64,000 nucleotides of DNA from JAVBMV01 sp031552145 (lineage in GTDB: Bacteria; Myxococcota; Myxococcia; Myxococcales; UBA5297). The notes below the pieces were generated by a model. That model was not told where the DNA came from, ran no database searches, and saw only the letters and a program-made list of their open reading frames with translations. The DNA is taken from NCBI GenBank assembly GCA_031552145.1, contig JAVBMV010000004.1:124001-188000 (forward strand). Reading direction: 5' to 3'. Position 1 is the stretch's first letter; the number at the start of each line of letters is the position of its first letter. Of the stretch, positions 15,811-23,689 are shown one piece after another. The position numbers and the translations under genes were made by a program.

Positions 15811-18800
15811 ATGTCAAGAATGCTGAGATGGTTCACGCCGTGTGCGTTGCTACTTACAGCCTGGGGTTGCGCGGACGATCCCGCGGCCGGCAAGGAGTGC
15901 TCCAGCGATACCGACTGTCCCGGCTCCGTCTGCGATCTGGCGAGCAAGACCTGCGTAGAGGCCAAGGGAGATGCGTGTTCCAGCGCGAGTGACTGCCCGG
16001 CACCCAGCCCCGCCAGTGAATGCAAGATCGCGGTCTGTGTCAGCAATTCTTGCGGAATCGGAAACCTTCCAGAGGGGAGCGTGGCCGCCACCCAGATCGA
16101 GAAGGATTGCAAGCAGGTCCAGTGCGATGGAAGCGGCGGCGTCCTCACCATTCCCTTCGACAGCGATAAGCCTGACGACGGAAAGCCTTGCACCATCGAC
16201 TCCTGCGACGCCGGTACACCGGTCCACACCTCCGCGTCGGACGGCACCTCGTGCGGCGACGGGCTCTTCTGCACTGCGGGCGAATGCGGTGGCTGTACTT
16301 CGCCTGCCCAGTGCCCTGCCGCACCCGGAGAATGCCAGACTCCCACCTGCTCATCGGGGGGCTGCGGCTTGGAAAACAAGGCGGCAGGAGTCCTGTTGGC
16401 TTCCCAGACCCCCGGCGACTGCCAGAAGAAACAATGCGATGGAAATGGCGGCGTCGAGTCGGTTGCGGACAACACGGATATCCCTGTTTCCGATGGAAAG
16501 GAGTGCACCGAAGAGAAGTGTGTCGCTGGAGTCCCCTCTCATCTAAACAGACCCGAGGGGACGGCCTGCACCGAAGAGGGCGGGAATATTTGCATTGGCA
16601 ACAAGTGTCTGGAGTGCCTCTCGGTCGAAGACTGCCCGGCTGGAAACGCCTGCCAGATCCGAACCTGCGAGGCCGGAATATGCGGGACAAAGAACAAGCC
16701 CGCTGGCGAGCCGGTCACGAGTGCTTCGGGCGACTGTCAGAAGGCGGCGTGCGATGGACACGGCCAAGTCGTCGCTGCCCCTGACAACGCCGATCTTCCA
16801 GTCGACGGAGTAGAGTGCACCCACGACACCTGCACCGCCGGTGTCGCTTCCAACCCACCGAAAGCTTCTGGAACACCCTGCGGCAAGGGCGTATGCAATG
16901 GTTCAGAGGCATGCGTCGAGTGCGTCTCTCCCTCCGACTGCCCGGCACCCAACCCCGCAAATGAGTGCCAGATCGCGACGTGCGTCGACAATGAATGCGG
17001 GATCGACAACCTTCCGAAGAGGAGCGTGGCCGCCACCCAGATCGAGAAGGATTGCAAGCAGGTCCAGTGCGATGGAAGCGGCGGCGTCCTCACCATTCCC
17101 TTCGACAGCGATACGCCTGACGATGGCCTTCCCTGCACCATCGACTCCTGCGACGCCGGTACACCGGTCCATGCCCCGGCGTCCGACGGGACCTCGTGCG
17201 GCAACGGGCTCTCCTGCCACGCTGGGGAGTGCGATGGCTGCACCTCGCCTGCCCAATGTCCTGCCGCACCCGGAGAATGCCAGACTCCCACCTGCTCATC
17301 GGGGGTCTGCGGCTTGAAAAACAAGGCGACAGGAGTCCCGTTGGCTTCCCAGACCCCCGGCGACTGCCAGAAGAAGCAGTGCGATGGATATGGCGGCGTC
17401 GAGTCGGTTGCGGACAACACGGATATCCCTGTTTCAGATGGAAGGGAGTGCACCGAAGAGATGTGTGTCGCTGGGGTCCCCTCTCATCGAAACAAACCCA
17501 AGGGGTCGCTCTGCACCGAAGGGGGCGGGAATATGTGCATTGGCAATGAGTGCCTGGAGTGCGACTCGGTCAATGACTGCCCGAGGGGGATCGCCTGCCA
17601 GATCCGAACCTGCGAGGCCGGAATATGCGGTTTCGCACCCATAGAACTTGGCCCCCTTCCTACCGACGACACGCCAGGGGACTGCAAGGCGCTCTGGTGT
17701 GACGGCTCTGGCCATGTCACGGCGGTCACCGAGAACAGCGACCTCCCGGTAGACGGAAAGGCCTGCACGGATGACCTCTGCACTGACGGGATTCCCTCCA
17801 ATCTGGTCTCGTGCCCAGCAGGGGAGGTCTGCGACCTGTCCGGCAACTGCGCCCCGGGGAGCAGCGTTCCCATCGGCTGGTGCAATATCCAGGATCCGAA
17901 GAGCTACAGCGCGGTGGCGGGGACCACCAATGCCATCTATGGACGGGTCTGGGTCGAGGGCGACCTGACACAAGGAAACGGCCAGCTCCCCGGCATCAAG
18001 TCAAAGCTGTGCTTTTCCGCGTCGCCCATAGTCGCTCCCGCCAACCTTTCCTCGCTCATCTGTATCAACGCAATCTTCAACACCGATGCGGGCAACAACG
18101 ACGAATACGTGGCCGGCCTGAAGCTGGACGCTCCCGGCGTCTATTACTATATCTACGCATTCTCGGGAGATAACGAGGCGACCTGGACCATCTGCGACAC
18201 CGATGATGACATCCAAAATGCCCTCGTCCCCGGCCAGGCGAACATCACTGGCACCGCAGGCGCATGCACCCCCTCCAAGGTTGTGATCAGCCAGCTCTAT
18301 GGATCTGGCGGCTCCTCCTCGGCCCCCGAGTCGCTCTTCAAGAATGACTTCGTGGAGCTCCACAACCGAAGCACCCAGGCGGTCGCCATCGGCGACTGGT
18401 CCATCCAGTACACCAGCGCCACCGGCTCTTCGTGGGCTACGGCCAAGCTCTCCATCCCCGCCGGCACCACGCTCCCCCCCGGTGGTTACTACCTCATCGC
18501 CCTCGCGGCCGGCTCGACCGGCGAAGCTCTGCCCACCGCCGACCTGACCGGTTCGACCAACATGTCCGGCACGGCCGGGAAGCTAGCCCTGGCGAGCAAC
18601 GGCACGGCGCTCACGGGAACCTGCCCCTCCGGCGGCGCCCTAGTCGACTTGGTCGGCTTCGGCACCACGGCCAACTGCTCCGAGGGAAGCTCGAACGCCC
18701 CAGTTCCGTCGAACATCCTTTCCCTGCAGCGGGCAGATTCGGGCTGCACCGACACGGAGAACAACGGGAGCAACTTCACCGCTGCGACGCCCGCCCCGCG

Positions 18801-18840
18801 CAACTCCGCGACCACACCCCACTCTTGCGGGTGTCAGTAG
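15811..18840 (+). CDS. Cysteine-rich repeat lipoprotein with C-terminal lamin-tail domain
   Basis: A 1009-residue surface-type protein. It starts at the ATG at 15811 behind AGGGGAGG, with a lipoprotein signal ending LLTAWGC. Six Cys-rich modules of about 100 residues begin near residues 56, 162, 269, 371, 477 and 584. Each follows CxSxxDCPA...ECQ..TC...CG.......DCQ..QCDG.GGV....D..D.P.DG..CT.D.C.AG.P. Modules 1-3 are duplicated as 4-6 with a 945-bp period. Residues 690-815 form a unique beta-rich domain. Residues 824 to about 1000 are a lamin-tail domain (VVISQLYGSGG...NDFVELHNRS...LPPGGYYLI), usually cell-surface in bacteria. The regular Cys spacing implies disulfides. It is probably outer-membrane exposed. 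Confidence 0.85.
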   Translation: MSRMLRWFTPCALLLTAWGCADDPAAGKECSSDTDCPGSVCDLASKTCVEAKGDACSSASDCPAPSPASECKIAVCVSNSCGIGNLPEGSVAATQIEKDCKQVQCDGSGGVLTIPFDSDKPDDGKPCTIDSCDAGTPVHTSASDGTSCGDGLFCTAGECGGCTSPAQCPAAPGECQTPTCSSGGCGLENKAAGVLLASQTPGDCQKKQCDGNGGVESVADNTDIPVSDGKECTEEKCVAGVPSHLNRPEGTACTEEGGNICIGNKCLECLSVEDCPAGNACQIRTCEAGICGTKNKPAGEPVTSASGDCQKAACDGHGQVVAAPDNADLPVDGVECTHDTCTAGVASNPPKASGTPCGKGVCNGSEACVECVSPSDCPAPNPANECQIATCVDNECGIDNLPKRSVAATQIEKDCKQVQCDGSGGVLTIPFDSDTPDDGLPCTIDSCDAGTPVHAPASDGTSCGNGLSCHAGECDGCTSPAQCPAAPGECQTPTCSSGVCGLKNKATGVPLASQTPGDCQKKQCDGYGGVESVADNTDIPVSDGRECTEEMCVAGVPSHRNKPKGSLCTEGGGNMCIGNECLECDSVNDCPRGIACQIRTCEAGICGFAPIELGPLPTDDTPGDCKALWCDGSGHVTAVTENSDLPVDGKACTDDLCTDGIPSNLVSCPAGEVCDLSGNCAPGSSVPIGWCNIQDPKSYSAVAGTTNAIYGRVWVEGDLTQGNGQLPGIKSKLCFSASPIVAPANLSSLICINAIFNTDAGNNDEYVAGLKLDAPGVYYYIYAFSGDNEATWTICDTDDDIQNALVPGQANITGTAGACTPSKVVISQLYGSGGSSSAPESLFKNDFVELHNRSTQAVAIGDWSIQYTSATGSSWATAKLSIPAGTTLPPGGYYLIALAAGSTGEALPTADLTGSTNMSGTAGKLALASNGTALTGTCPSGGALVDLVGFGTTANCSEGSSNAPVPSNILSLQRADSGCTDTENNGSNFTAATPAPRNSATTPHSCGCQ
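15991..16935 (+). repeat. 945-bp tandem duplication, copy 1
   Basis: This 315-codon unit aligns in frame with the next 945 bp. Bases 16081-16168 are identical to 17026-17113 over at least 88 bp, and near-identity continues to about 16685. The tail (about 16690-16935) has diverged. It encodes three cysteine-rich modules. Confidence 0.85.
16936..17880 (+). repeat. 945-bp tandem duplication, copy 2
   Basis: This is the second copy of the unit at 15991-16935, offset by exactly 945 bp throughout (for example GACTGCCCGGCACCC at 15991 and 16936, and CGCCTGCCAGATCC at 16647 and 17592). Its 3' end is strongly diverged from that of copy 1. Confidence 0.85.
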
Positions 18841-18864
18841 GAAGAGTGAGCTGACGCAGGAGGT

Positions 18865-18893
18865 CTCTCGGCGGCTCAGTTCGCCGCCGAGAG
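18865..18893. terminator. Strong hairpin between convergent genes, stop codon in its loop
   Basis: A perfect 11-bp stem (CTCTCGGCGGC / GCCGCCGAGAG) with a 7-nt loop. The loop contains the stop codon of the minus-strand M23 peptidase (18876-18878). The lipoprotein gene ends 24 bp to the left on the plus strand. There is no T-tract on either side, so it may stall polymerase from both directions only with help, or protect 3' ends. Confidence 0.5.
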
Positions 18894-20153
18894 CGTCTCG
18901 TTGAGCTGCGCGCGCAGCGCCTCAGTCGAGGCGAGGAAGGCGGGCAACTCCGCCTTCGGCAGCGGCTCGGCGCGGGGAAACTTCACCGTCAAAGGGTTGA
19001 TGTGGCTCCCCTGCTTCTTCAGCTCGAAGTGCAGGTGCGGCCCCGTCGAGGCGCCGGTGTTGCCGGAGTAGGCCACCACCTGCTTCTGCCTTACCTTCGC
19101 GCCGTTCCTCACGCCCTCGCCGAAGCGGCTCAGGTGCATGTAGAGCGTCTCGTAGCCATTGGCGTGCCGGATGGCGAGGAAGTTGCCAGCGCGCGGATCG
19201 CCGCGCACGGCGCGGGTGACGACGCCGTCGGCCACCGACCAGACCGGCGTGCCCACCATCGCGGCGAAATCGACGCCCCGGTGCTGCTTCACATAGCCGA
19301 GTAGCGGGTGGCGCCGCGCGCCAAACTTACTTGTGACATGGACGAACTTCAGCGGCGTCTTGAGGAAGACCTTCTGCGCGCTGGTGCCATCCTCGTCGTA
19401 CCACCCATACTTCCCATCGGCCCCCTGGTAGCGCAGCAGCCTCTTGGTTCCGACCAGCTCGCCGTCGTAGCGTGCACCCTGGATGTCGCCATAGCGGAAG
19501 AACTCGCCATCAACAAAGAGCTTGTCGACCACCACCTTCATCCGGTCGCCCGCGCGCACGTCGCGGTAGAAATCGATGTCCCAGGCGAAGACATCGGCTA
19601 AATCGACCGCCAGCACCGGGTCCTCGCCCGCGTCGAGCATCGAGACATAGAGCGAGCTCTCGATCGGGATGGTCACCAGCTCGCGGCGCGTCTCGACCGA
19701 GACCTCGCGCTTCTTGGCCTCGAAGCCCGCCCCGACCTTTTCCCTGCTCCGCTCCCCATTTCGCTCTACGATCCACTCGTCGACGCGGCTGCCACGATAC
19801 TCCAGCCGCTCGAGCGCGCCGCCGCGCGACGTGGCGCGGAGCTGCTCGCCGACGCGGATGCGCCGAAAGTCCACCTTGCCCGTGAGCGCGCCCATCACGG
19901 CGCCGACATCACTGGCGGAGAGCCCCATTGCCGAGAGCGCCGTGGGAAGCGCCTGATCGCGCTCGATTCGGACTACCCGGATCTGCTTCTCGATCCGCTC
20001 CGGCGCGGGCTCTGGACCGAAGACGAGAGGCTCGGCCGAAGCGGGCGCCACGCCCAGCACGAAAGGCGCGAGCGTCACGGCCGCGAACAGCAAGGAGGTC
20101 CAACGGAGGGGCGCGCCATGCTCGTGCGCCCAAAAATAGGGTGATTGCGTCAT
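18876..20153 (-). CDS. M23-family metallopeptidase (LytM domain), exported
   Basis: A 425-residue protein. The N-terminus (RWTSLLFAAVTLAPFVLGVAPASA) is a cleavable signal peptide, so it acts in the periplasm. Residues of about 45-290 include an OapA/LysM-like and beta-rich substrate-binding part, as in MepM/YebA proteins. The catalytic domain at about 295-400 has HRGVDFAAMVGTPV and TGPHLHFELKKQG, with H and HxH zinc ligands and the intermediate D. It should cleave peptidoglycan cross-links (DD-endopeptidase) or activate amidases. The ATG at 20153 is chosen because the extra upstream codons would precede the signal peptide with an unlikely sequence. Gmk lies 93 bp upstream on the same strand. 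Confidence 0.88.
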   Translation of the reverse strand: MTQSPYFWAHEHGAPLRWTSLLFAAVTLAPFVLGVAPASAEPLVFGPEPAPERIEKQIRVVRIERDQALPTALSAMGLSASDVGAVMGALTGKVDFRRIRVGEQLRATSRGGALERLEYRGSRVDEWIVERNGERSREKVGAGFEAKKREVSVETRRELVTIPIESSLYVSMLDAGEDPVLAVDLADVFAWDIDFYRDVRAGDRMKVVVDKLFVDGEFFRYGDIQGARYDGELVGTKRLLRYQGADGKYGWYDEDGTSAQKVFLKTPLKFVHVTSKFGARRHPLLGYVKQHRGVDFAAMVGTPVWSVADGVVTRAVRGDPRAGNFLAIRHANGYETLYMHLSRFGEGVRNGAKVRQKQVVAYSGNTGASTGPHLHFELKKQGSHINPLTVKFPRAEPLPKAELPAFLASTEALRAQLNETLSAAN

Positions 20154-20246
20154 TGGGGCGCGAGAGTCGCCAATGAGGCGCAGCGCGTCAAGAAGTATGG
20201 CGGACCGCACACCGAACGGGGGCGCGCTCCTGCGCAGCGCGGCGCG

Positions 20247-20891
20247 CTACCTCTGCGTGGGGGCGAGGCCCAGTCCGGCGAGCGAGTTGCGTGAGAGCCG
20301 GCTGCGCCTGCAGCGCTCGGCGCGGACGATGCTGTCGAGCTCGCGGAGCGAGCGCGTGAGTTCGTGATTGACCACGACGTAGTCGTAGGAATCGAGCCCG
20401 CGCACCATCTCGCTGCGGGCGGCGAGCATCCGCCGCTCGATCACCTCGGGTTGGTCGGTGCCGCGCCCGCAGAGCCTGCGCCGCAGCTCCTCCATCGACG
20501 GCGGGAGGATGAAGACGCTGACCGCCTCGGGGTGGCGCTCTTTGATCGCGCGCCCGCCCTGAACGTCGATGTCGAAGAGCACCACCTTGCCGCGCCGCGA
20601 CTCTTCGAAGTAGCGCAGATGCGAGCCATACCACTGGCCATGCACCTCGGCCCACTCGAGAAACTCGCCCTGCTCCGCCATCTCCTTGAAGCGCGGGGCG
20701 TCGACGAACCAGTAGTCCTCGCCATCCCGCTCCTGGCCGCGCGGCGCGCGCGTCGTGTAGCTAATGGAGAAGAGCCCCTCTCCCGCGAGCCCATCGAGCA
20801 GCGCGTGGGCCAGGGTGGTCTTCCCTGCTCCCGACGGCGCGGAGAGGATCAGCATGAGCCCCGGGCGCTCGAACAGGCTCTCACTCGACAT
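20247..20891 (-). CDS. gmk: Guanylate kinase
   Basis: A 214-residue enzyme that phosphorylates GMP to GDP with ATP, in cytosolic purine salvage and GTP/(p)ppGpp supply. The P-loop SAPSGAGKTTL is at residues 17-27. The GMP-binding segment YTTRAPRGQERDGEDYWFVD and the lid-region FDIDVQGGRAIK are intact, as is the family ending DYVVVN. The gene overlaps yicC by 11 bp. The yicC-gmk pair (often followed by rpoZ) is a common arrangement in Deltaproteobacteria. Here rpoZ is absent, and an M23 peptidase gene follows instead. Confidence 0.95.
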   Translation of the reverse strand: MSSESLFERPGLMLILSAPSGAGKTTLAHALLDGLAGEGLFSISYTTRAPRGQERDGEDYWFVDAPRFKEMAEQGEFLEWAEVHGQWYGSHLRYFEESRRGKVVLFDIDVQGGRAIKERHPEAVSVFILPPSMEELRRRLCGRGTDQPEVIERRMLAARSEMVRGLDSYDYVVVNHELTRSLRELDSIVRAERCRRSRLSRNSLAGLGLAPTQR

Positions 20892-21759
20892 TCTGGATCT
20901 GCTCCCGTATCCGCTCGACCTCTGCCTTCATCTCGACCACCAGCGCCGAGATCTCGACCGATTGGCTCTTGGAGCCGATGGTGTTCACCTCGCGTTGCAG
21001 CTCCTGAACCAAAAACTCCAGGCGCCTCCCCGCGGGCTCGCCCTGTCCGAGGATCTCCTCGAACTGCCCAAAGTGCGAGGCGAGGCGCGTCAGCTCTTCG
21101 GCGATGTCGACGCGATCGGCGAAGAGCACCACCTCTTGGGCAAGCCGCGCGGGGTCGACCGCGATGCCTTTGGAGAGCTCCCCGATTCGCTCCTCGAGCC
21201 GTTGCCGCCAGGCCTCGATCGAGGCGGGGCTGGCTACTTGGATCCGCTTCGCCGCGTCGCGCAGCAGCGCGATGCGCGACCGCAGATCTTTCGCGAGCGC
21301 CTCGCCCTCCTTGGCCCGCATGGCGAGGAGCAGCTCCAGAGCCTGACTCGTGGCGCCCTCCAATGCAGCCTTGCACCCCTCGAGATCGAGGGCGCGCGTC
21401 TCGAGTGCGACTACCCCGTCGAAGCGCACCACGTCGGCGACGCCGAGCTCCCCTCCAACGCCGAGCGCCTCGCCCAACTTGCGGATCTCCTCTGTCAGCC
21501 GCTTCGCATAGTCGAGGTCGACGCGCGGGTGGAGAACCGAGCGTCCCGGCAGGCCGCGCCTCACCGTCAGATCCAGGGAGCCGCGCCTCACGCGCCCCTT
21601 CACCTGCTTCACCAGCTCCTGCTCCAGCGAGAGCAGCTCGGGCGGAAGCCGGCACTTCACCTCGCAATACTTGTGGTTCACCGCCCTGATCTCGACACGC
21701 AGTTCTTCATCTCCCGCGCGCGCGGAGCCGGAGCCGAAGCCGGTCATGGACTGGATCAT
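20881..21759 (-). CDS. yicC: YicC-family endoribonuclease
   Basis: A 292-residue protein with the family N-terminus MIQSMTGFGSG, the central VRRGSLDLTV and the C-terminal block GRRLEFLVQELQREVNTIGSKSQS, all highly conserved in YicC/RloC-related proteins. E. coli YicC is an endoribonuclease linked to sRNA decay, and most family members are adjacent to gmk, as here. It is cytosolic. The ATG at 21759 follows AGGAGAG. A promoter candidate lies upstream (21792-21820). Confidence 0.93.
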   Translation of the reverse strand: MIQSMTGFGSGSARAGDEELRVEIRAVNHKYCEVKCRLPPELLSLEQELVKQVKGRVRRGSLDLTVRRGLPGRSVLHPRVDLDYAKRLTEEIRKLGEALGVGGELGVADVVRFDGVVALETRALDLEGCKAALEGATSQALELLLAMRAKEGEALAKDLRSRIALLRDAAKRIQVASPASIEAWRQRLEERIGELSKGIAVDPARLAQEVVLFADRVDIAEELTRLASHFGQFEEILGQGEPAGRRLEFLVQELQREVNTIGSKSQSVEISALVVEMKAEVERIREQIQNVE

Positions 21760-21791
21760 GTTGCTCTCTCCTGGGAAGACCTTTTTGCGTG

Positions 21792-21820
21792 GTCCTAGCC
21801 CCGACCCTCGGACGGGTCAA
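21792..21820 (-). promoter_or_regulatory. Predicted sigma-70 promoter of yicC-gmk
   Basis: Read on the minus strand, TTGACC (21815-21820), a 17-bp spacer and TAGGAC (21792-21797) precede the yicC ATG by about 33 bp. The same layout (TTGACC, 17 bp, TAGGCG) occurs before the M23 gene near 62.2 kb. The -10 match is modest. Confidence 0.4.
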
Positions 21821-21890
21821 GCGGGAGCGAGCAGGAATTGCCTTGCGCCTCGGGCCGTTTCTTCGTGATGAATCGGGCGCCAACCGCCCC

Positions 21891-21896
21891 TATACT
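21891..21896 (+). promoter_or_regulatory. Predicted -10 element for hflX
   Basis: TATACT is a near-consensus -10 box, but I see no convincing -35 at 16-18 bp spacing. Transcription from it would begin near 21903. That lies inside the upstream part of the long hflX open frame, so translation should begin later, at the ATT at 21930 behind AGGAGA. Confidence 0.4.
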
Positions 21897-21929
21897 GCAC
21901 GCGGGCAACCCCTCGACAGGAGAGCAGCC

Positions 21930-23645
21930 ATTCAGCAAGACCTCTTTGGCAACACCCTCGGACTCAAACCCAATCAGCTGCAGCGGCTCAGACATACCCT
22001 CCGCCGCCGGGTCGGACAGAACGAGATCGTCAGCGCGGAGCTGGCGCGCCACCTCGCCGAGCTCTCCGCGGAGACCAACCGGCAGCTCGGAGTGCTCCTC
22101 GACAGGAAGGGCAGCGTCGAGTGCGTGATCGTGGGTGACGCCTCGCGAATGCTCCTGCCCGACATCGGGCGCGCCCGCGCCGGACAGTCGCGGCTGCGCG
22201 GCCTGCGCCTCGTCCACACGCACCTCAAAGGTGAGCCGCTCACCCGCGACGACCTGACCGACTTGGCACTGCTCCGACTCGATCTGATTGCCGCTGTCTG
22301 TGTGAACGAAGACGGTCTCCCCGGGCGGATGCACTACGCGCACCTGCTGGCGCCCAATCCCCAGGGCGCGCTCTGGAACACCGAAGAGCTGCCCGGAGTC
22401 CACGACACGGAGATCGGACTGCTGAAGCTGCTCGCCGATCTCGAGGCGGAGTTCGCTCGCACCATCTCTGTACGCAAGACCGACGGCGTCGAGCGGGCCA
22501 TCCTGGTGGGACTGAGCCTCACCAGTCGCCAGCGCGCGCTCGACTCCATGAACGAGCTGACCGAGCTGGCGCGCTCGGCGGGGGTGGAGGTGCTGGAGGC
22601 GACGGTCCAGACACGGCGCGAGTACGATCCCCGCTACTACATCGGTAAGGGCAAGCTGCAGGATCTGGTGCTCCACTCGATGCAGACGATGGCCACCACC
22701 ATCATCTTCGACAGCGAGCTCTCCCCGTCTCAGGCGCGCCACATCGCCGAAGAGACCAGCCTCAAGATCCTCGACCGCACCCAGCTGATCCTCGACATCT
22801 TCGCCCAGCGGGCGCAGAGCGCCGACGGCAAGCTTCAGGTGGAGCTGGCGCAGCTGCAGTACATGCTCCCGCGCCTCGCCGGGCGAGACGACTCGCTCTC
22901 GCGCCTGGCCGGAGGACTCGGTGGGCGCGGCCCCGGCGAGACGAAGCTCGAGATCGATAGGCGCCGCGCGCGCGACCGCATCCGCCACCTGGAGAACAAG
23001 CTGGAGCGCCTGGCCGGCGAGCGCGCCATCCGGAGGCGCCAGCGCAACAGGCGCGAGCTCCCTATCATCTCGATCGTGGGCTACACCAACGCGGGGAAGT
23101 CGACGCTGCTCAACGCGCTGACCCACAGCGAGGTGCATGTCGAGAACAAGCTCTTCGCCACGCTCGATCCCACAAGCCGCAGGCTCCGCTTCCCCCGCGA
23201 TCGCGAGGTGCTCATCACCGACACCGTCGGCTTTATCCGCGACCTGCCAAAGGACTTGAAGAAGGCCTTCCGCGCCACGCTCGAAGAGCTGGACGACGCC
23301 GATCTGTTGCTGCACGTCGTAGACGCCAGCGACCCACGCGCCGACGAACAGATCGCCGCGGTCGAGGCGATCCTCGACGAGCTGGGGCTGATGGCGGTGC
23401 CGCGCATCCTCGTCCTGAACAAGGCCGACAGGCTCGAAGGCGCGAACCTTCCGCTCTCGCATCCCGGGGCGGTCCCCATCAGCGCGCTGAGCCGGCGCGG
23501 GCTCGACAGATTGCTCATCGAGGCGGAGCGAGTGCTCTGGGCAGAGGGGCGCAGCACGCAGCCTCTCTTCGAGGTGGCGCAGCCGGAGACGATGGAGGCG
23601 CAGCAGGCGATGGCCGAAGAAGAGCTGCCCGCAAGGGCCGGGTAA
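21930..23645 (+). CDS. hflX: GTPase HflX, probable ATT start
   Basis: A 571-residue ribosome-associated GTPase that splits stalled 70S ribosomes. Residues near the start (DLFGNTLGLKPNQLQRL) match the usual deltaproteobacterial HflX beginning. The HflX-specific domain follows, with YYIGKGKLQDL, DSELSPSQARH and GGLGGRGPGETKLEIDRRR. The G domain has GYTNAGKST (G1), DTVGFI (G3) and NKAD (G4). No ATG, GTG or TTG is near the expected start. ATT at 21930 has AGGAGA 6 bp upstream and a TATACT -10 box upstream of that. Longer frames (GTG 21789, TTG 21843) start before that -10. The family call is secure. The start codon is inferred. Confidence 0.9.
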   Translation: MQQDLFGNTLGLKPNQLQRLRHTLRRRVGQNEIVSAELARHLAELSAETNRQLGVLLDRKGSVECVIVGDASRMLLPDIGRARAGQSRLRGLRLVHTHLKGEPLTRDDLTDLALLRLDLIAAVCVNEDGLPGRMHYAHLLAPNPQGALWNTEELPGVHDTEIGLLKLLADLEAEFARTISVRKTDGVERAILVGLSLTSRQRALDSMNELTELARSAGVEVLEATVQTRREYDPRYYIGKGKLQDLVLHSMQTMATTIIFDSELSPSQARHIAEETSLKILDRTQLILDIFAQRAQSADGKLQVELAQLQYMLPRLAGRDDSLSRLAGGLGGRGPGETKLEIDRRRARDRIRHLENKLERLAGERAIRRRQRNRRELPIISIVGYTNAGKSTLLNALTHSEVHVENKLFATLDPTSRRLRFPRDREVLITDTVGFIRDLPKDLKKAFRATLEELDDADLLLHVVDASDPRADEQIAAVEAILDELGLMAVPRILVLNKADRLEGANLPLSHPGAVPISALSRRGLDRLLIEAERVLWAEGRSTQPLFEVAQPETMEAQQAMAEEELPARAG

Positions 23646-23664
23646 GGTGAGTGGAATGCCGTAC

Positions 23665-23687
23665 AGGGCGCGTGCCTTCCGCGCCCT
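23665..23687. terminator. Hairpin between convergent hflX and gpsA
   Basis: A perfect 8-bp stem, AGGGCGCG / CGCGCCCT, with a 7-nt loop (TGCCTTC), lies in the 44-bp gap between the two convergent stop codons. There is no T-tract on either strand, so it is at best a rho-assisted or bidirectional barrier. Confidence 0.4.
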
Positions 23688-23689
23688 CC

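Noticed and set aside
15850..17973. Minus-strand frames opposite the Cys-rich protein, repeated twice
   Set aside because: They simply reflect the 945-bp duplication on the reverse strand.
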